Part shown: positions 7,376 to 9,356 of the stretch, piece after piece
Layout: the number at the start of each line of letters is the position of its first letter
Numbering within the stretch: position 1 is the first letter of the stretch
Assembly: GCA_043736155.1 (NCBI GenBank)
Contig: JAYTDA010000340.1
Coordinates: forward strand, 1 to 9,356
Source of the DNA: JANNRR01 sp043736155
GTDB lineage: Bacteria; Pseudomonadota; Alphaproteobacteria; Rhodobacterales; Rhodobacteraceae
Length of the DNA: 9,356 nucleotides
Direction: 5' to 3'
Program-made: the position numbers and the translations under genes
The notes under the pieces: model-generated
Database searches by the model: none
Told to the model about the DNA's origin: nothing
The model's input: the letters and a program-made list of their open reading frames with translations, nothing else

Positions 7376-7816
7376 GTGTATCACCGCAGTCTGGTACCGC
7401 TGGACGACACTGACCATTCGCGGCGCGCGCTTGGCAAAGCGATCAGAATTGCAACGGACGCCGATGCGCGTCTGCGCTTGCTGTTTGTGGTCGAAGATGT
7501 TCACCCTTGGGACTTTCACCTTTCCCTGCACACACAGCGGATCGAGCGGGCTGATGGGTCGCATGTTAAAAAGCTGCTGCTGACTGCGGTGGATTTGGTC
7601 CGCCACAAAGGGCTGCGCGTCGATGGGGTGATGCGGTTGGCCGAAGGCCAGCCGGTCCACAGCCTGATCACCCGTGAGGCAGAGGCGGCCCAGATCGATC
7701 TGGTTGTCATGGGCAGCCGGGGCGGCCTTTCCATCGGCCCTTTCCGGTTCGGCAGCGTTGCCCAGAAAGTCGCCCAATACTGTCGTGTGCCTGTGATGAT
7801 TATGCGGCGCAAGTGA
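7376..7816 (+). CDS. Universal stress protein (UspA family), ATP-binding type
   Basis: A 146-residue single-domain cytoplasmic protein. The start is the GTG at 7376: it gives MYHRSLVPLDDT, the usual Usp opening with the conserved aspartate (Asp10), and GAGGGA lies 9 nt upstream. The C-terminus has the full ATP-binding signature G-x2-G-x9-G-S: Gly113, Gly116 and Gly126-Ser127 in MGSRGG...FGSVAQKV, followed by VPVMIM as the last strand. This places it with the ATP-binding (MJ0577-like) class, not the non-binding UspA class. It is 106 nt after the NuoM-like gene on the same strand, with hairpins between, so it may be read at lower level from the carbon-uptake operon or from its own promoter. A role in sensing energy state for the transporter is only a guess. 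Confidence 0.9.
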   Translation: MYHRSLVPLDDTDHSRRALGKAIRIATDADARLRLLFVVEDVHPWDFHLSLHTQRIERADGSHVKKLLLTAVDLVRHKGLRVDGVMRLAEGQPVHSLITREAEAAQIDLVVMGSRGGLSIGPFRFGSVAQKVAQYCRVPVMIMRRK

Positions 7817-7892
7817 CGCACCCAACAGCGCAATGCGCCAGTGCGATCATCGGTTTCAGAATTGATCTCGGGCTACATGGTTGTCTGCAAGA

Positions 7893-8134
7893 TCAGATGG
7901 CGCGCACCATTTCTGATTTCACCCGGAGAAGCGAAATCGAGCGTTCAATCGCGGCAACGCCCGGACCTTTTGTCAGCCGCCCGACGAGAAAGGTCTCGAA
8001 TTCAGACAGGCTGCCGGTGGACACGCGCAACAGATAGTCCCGGTTGCCGGTCATCAGTCAACAGTCATCAGCCAACAGTCCAAGACCACATTACCGCGAA
8101 ATCCCGGGGTCGTGACCTGCCGATGGGGCGCATG
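7893..8134 (-). pseudogene. C-terminal remnant of an Lrp/AsnC-family regulator
   Basis: Read on the minus strand from about 8054 to the stop at 7893-7895, the DNA encodes MTGNRDYLLRVSTGSLSEFE..., then GRLTKGPGVAAIERSISL, ending RVKSEMVRAI. This is the ligand-binding (RAM) domain typical of Lrp/AsnC regulators (TGDYDYLLRV...PGV...S...). Immediately upstream in frame is a TGA. If one copy of a 14-bp tandem duplication is removed, the frame continues as NVVLDCWLMTGN, the expected strand before this motif. Upstream of about 8095 the similarity fades, and the IS5 end begins at 8135. The N-terminal helix-turn-helix half is absent. The remnant is convergent with the usp gene; the 76 nt between them hold no clear gene or terminator. 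The upstream boundary is approximate. Confidence 0.75.
8051..8078. repeat. 14-bp tandem duplication in the Lrp remnant
   Basis: TCATCAGTCAACAG (8051-8064) is followed directly by TCATCAGCCAACAG (8065-8078), with one mismatch. Because 14 is not a multiple of 3, the duplication shifts the minus-strand Lrp frame and creates the stop at 8058-8060. Confidence 0.88.
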
Positions 8135-8151
8135 GGCTCTGTTGCACGAAT
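8135..8151 (+). repeat. IS5 terminal inverted repeat, transposase 3' side
   Basis: GGCTCTGTTGCACGAAT matches the opposite end at 15 of 17 positions. It abuts the Lrp remnant. Confidence 0.82.
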
Positions 8152-8600
8152 GTGCAGATGGCCGGGGTTCCCCTTTCCCCGGACAGACTTATCCCACGAC
8201 CATCTGTGATGGGCGTGCCGAGCGCAGTGAAGCCGTTCAGGACGGCCACACCGACTTGGAACTCGGCGACCTGACGGTCGAAGTCCCGCGCAGCCAGACG
8301 CTGGCCGAGCAGTTTGACACAGCGCATCTTCGTTTCGACGCGGCTCCGGCGGTGCTAGCCGCTCCATCGTCGCCAGATCGTCCGGCCGAAGCGTCTCGAT
8401 GCGCGCAAGGCCTCGTTGCGCGCGATCGCCCCAGCGGTGTCGGGTTTCCAAGGTTTGGCGTTCTTGCGGGGCGGGATGATCGCAGCAGCACCACGGGCGG
8501 CAATGGCATCATGGCACTTGCGGGTGTCAAGGGCACCGTCGGCGGTGACACTGGCGATCGCCTGATCGGGCGGGATCTGGTCCAGAAGTTCCGGCAGCAT

Positions 8601-8641
8601 CCCTCGCCGGTTCACTCGAACCGGTGGCGTTCACCGGCTCG
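8601..8641. repeat. 41-bp palindromic insertion element, copy 2 (causes frameshift)
   Basis: This copy matches the one at 8790-8830 at 39 of 41 positions. It sits between the codons for VGD and MLPELLDQ of the transposase, where the family normally has only about two residues, and changes the frame. It contains CGAACCGG facing an imperfect CCGGTTCA arm, and CCGGTG...CACCGG-type arms. Confidence 0.85.
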
Positions 8642-8789
8642 ACATCGCCGACGTCGCTGGTGGTGAGCTCCGCCGCCCGAATTTCCAGGGTTTTCTCGTC
8701 GATCGCGATGTGGATCTTGCGCCATACAGGGCGCTTCGTGCCACCGTGCTTGCGCGCATTCCACTCCCCTTCACCCTCGACCTTGATGC

Positions 8790-8830
8790 CCCTCGCCGGT
8801 TCGCTCGAACCGGTGGCGCTCACCGGCTCG
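8790..8830. repeat. 41-bp palindromic insertion element, copy 1 (in frame)
   Basis: Plus-strand sequence contains CCGGTTCG-CT-CGAACCGG (8796-8813), a perfect 8-bp inverted repeat. It overlaps a second one, CCGGTG (8810-8815) with CACCGG (8821-8826), so alternative hairpins are possible. It interrupts the transposase just after the first catalytic Asp (LLID, then GIKVEGEGEW) and is read through as EPVSATGSSEPAR. Confidence 0.85.
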
Positions 8831-9214
8831 GTGTCGATCAGCAGGTGTAGCGGACCCCCTGATCCGCGATAGGGGATGTTGACCTTCAGGGTCTTCTGGC
8901 GGCGGCTCAGCGTGCTGAAATCAGACACATCCCGGTCCAGGCCAATCAGGCAAAGCCGGCTCTCGACGCACCCTGTCGTTTGGCGCAGTGCCATGCCAAA
9001 CAGCACCGTCATCGTCAGGCAGGTCTGAACCGCGGCATCCCTATAGACAGGCTGTCGCCCACGCTTGCCGGTCGGATCGGCCTCCCACGTCATGGCGGGA
9101 TCAAACCAGATCGTCAGCGAGCCACGGCGCTTGATCGCCTTGTTATAGCTCGGCCAATTCAGGGTCTTGTAGGTCGGGGGTGTCGGTCTGTTCATGCCGT
9201 CCAGCTACCACGCT

Positions 9215-9233
9215 GGATTCACAAGGTGAATCC
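9215..9233. repeat. Subterminal palindrome of the IS5 element
   Basis: GGATTCAC-AAG-GTGAATCC is a perfect 8-bp inverted repeat 9 bp inside the IS end and 20 nt upstream of the transposase ATG. It may bind transposase or form a hairpin in the leader that limits translation from outside transcripts. Confidence 0.6.
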
Positions 9234-9241
9234 CTCACAGG

Positions 9242-9258
9242 ATTTGTGCAACAAAGCC
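9242..9258 (-). repeat. IS5 terminal inverted repeat, transposase 5' side
   Basis: On the minus strand this reads GGCTTTGTTGCACAAAT, the partner of 8135-8151. It abuts the IstB fragment. Confidence 0.82.
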
Positions 9259-9259
9259 G

Positions 9260-9356
9260 CGCTCGGACTGCATCGCACGGCGCAAGAACATCATTGCCGT
9301 CGGCAATAGCGGGACGGGCAAGAGCCACATAGCACTCGGACTTGGCCTGGCAGCTT
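9260..9356 (+). pseudogene. istB: IS21-type IstB helper ATPase, fragment running off the window
   Basis: Read on the plus strand from about 9269, the DNA gives CIARRKNIIAVGNSGTGKSH, then IALGLGLAA to the window edge. GNSGTGKS (nt 9302-9325) is a Walker A motif, and the flanking residues are those of IstB, the AAA+ ATPase that assists IS21-family transposases. No start codon belongs to it: roughly the first 90-100 residues and the whole istA gene that should precede it are missing, replaced by the IS5 end at 9258. It may be intact downstream of the window, but it lacks its own beginning and so is probably dead. Confidence 0.8.

Larger units (their letters stand above)
8189..9195 (-). pseudogene. 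IS5-family transposase, multiply disrupted
   Basis: The reading starts at ATG 9195 (MNRPTPPTYKTLNWPSYN...) and carries the IS5 N-terminal region, then the first catalytic Asp in LLID (nt 8833-8835). A 41-bp insert follows directly, adding EPVSATGSSEPAR without loss of frame. A second copy at 8601-8641 shifts the frame. The reading resumes as MLPELLDQIPPDQ, with the second Asp in VTADGA (8538-8540). A TAG at 8355-8357 replaces the Tyr of the Y-x2-R-x3-E-x6-K signature; the rest, HRRSRVETKMRCVK, with Glu at 8334-8336, follows in the same frame. Near 8208 an extra base appears to move the frame off the family's usual C-terminus (TEVVG and stop, TAA at 8189-8191). The protein would be about 310 residues if repaired. 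Comparison is to the family from memory. Confidence 0.88.
8135..9258 (-). mobile_element. IS5-family insertion sequence, inactive
   Basis: The ends are imperfect inverted repeats: GGCTCTGTTGCACGAAT at 8135-8151 and, on the other strand, GGCTTTGTTGCACAAAT at 9242-9258 (15 of 17 identical). Between them lies one minus-strand IS5-type transposase frame, now broken. Length is 1124 bp; without the two roughly 36-37 bp net insertions described separately it would be about 1050 bp, the usual size. No matching target duplication is visible at the ends (CATG on the left, GCGC on the right), so the flanks have probably been rearranged. Such elements are frequent in Rhodobacterales. Confidence 0.88.

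Noticed and set aside
7893..8054. A small intact gene starting at the minus-strand ATG at 8054
   Set aside because: The ATG is an internal methionine of the Lrp RAM domain, no ribosome binding site precedes it, and the domain would be cut in half.
7841..8209. Plus-strand open frames across 7813-8209
   Set aside because: They run opposite the Lrp remnant and into the IS5 end, with no recognisable product; the minus strand explains the sequence.
8112..8666. Plus-strand open frame inside the IS5 element
   Set aside because: It is antisense to the transposase, whose motifs are clear on the minus strand.
8980..9309. Plus-strand open frame spanning the IS5 end and the istB junction
   Set aside because: It crosses the terminal repeat and reads istB in the wrong frame; the neighbouring frame gives the Walker A motif.
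1..9356. CRISPR arrays, tRNA or rRNA genes
   Set aside because: No regularly spaced direct repeats with unique spacers, and no stretch recognisable as a structural RNA gene, were found on either strand by eye.

Overview
The window is GC-rich DNA, probably from an alphaproteobacterium and most likely a member of the Rhodobacterales. That placement rests on codon use, on the IS5-type transposase (which resembles copies common in that order) and on general protein style. No rRNA or other taxonomic marker is present, so it is an inference.

Positions 2-7269 hold a tightly packed plus-strand operon that begins before the window. It contains the C-terminal two thirds of a DabA/DUF2309 inorganic-carbon uptake subunit with all four predicted zinc-site residues, then a large NuoL-like proton-channel subunit, then two tandem NuoM-like subunits. 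The last three genes are joined by 4-base stop/start overlaps. The best reading is an energy-coupled dissolved inorganic carbon (CO2/bicarbonate) accumulation complex of the DAB type. It has three antiporter-like membrane subunits, where the characterised DabAB pair has one. Two of the three lack a canonical complex I coupling residue at its usual place, and the NuoL-like subunit ends in a run of 26-residue repeats.

Positions 7270-7375 hold three inverted repeats, the last of which covers part of the ribosome binding site of a universal stress protein gene (7376-7816). That gene has an intact ATP-binding signature and may be the distal gene of the same operon or a separate unit.

From 7893 to the right edge the DNA is decayed. 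It contains the C-terminal remnant of an Lrp/AsnC regulator on the minus strand, broken by a 14-bp tandem duplication. Next is a dead IS5-family element (8135-9258) whose transposase carries two copies of a 41-bp palindromic insertion, a stop codon at the signature tyrosine and a probable C-terminal frameshift. Last is the Walker A part of an IS21-type IstB ATPase that runs off the window. The region looks like a junction of nested mobile elements next to the carbon-uptake operon.
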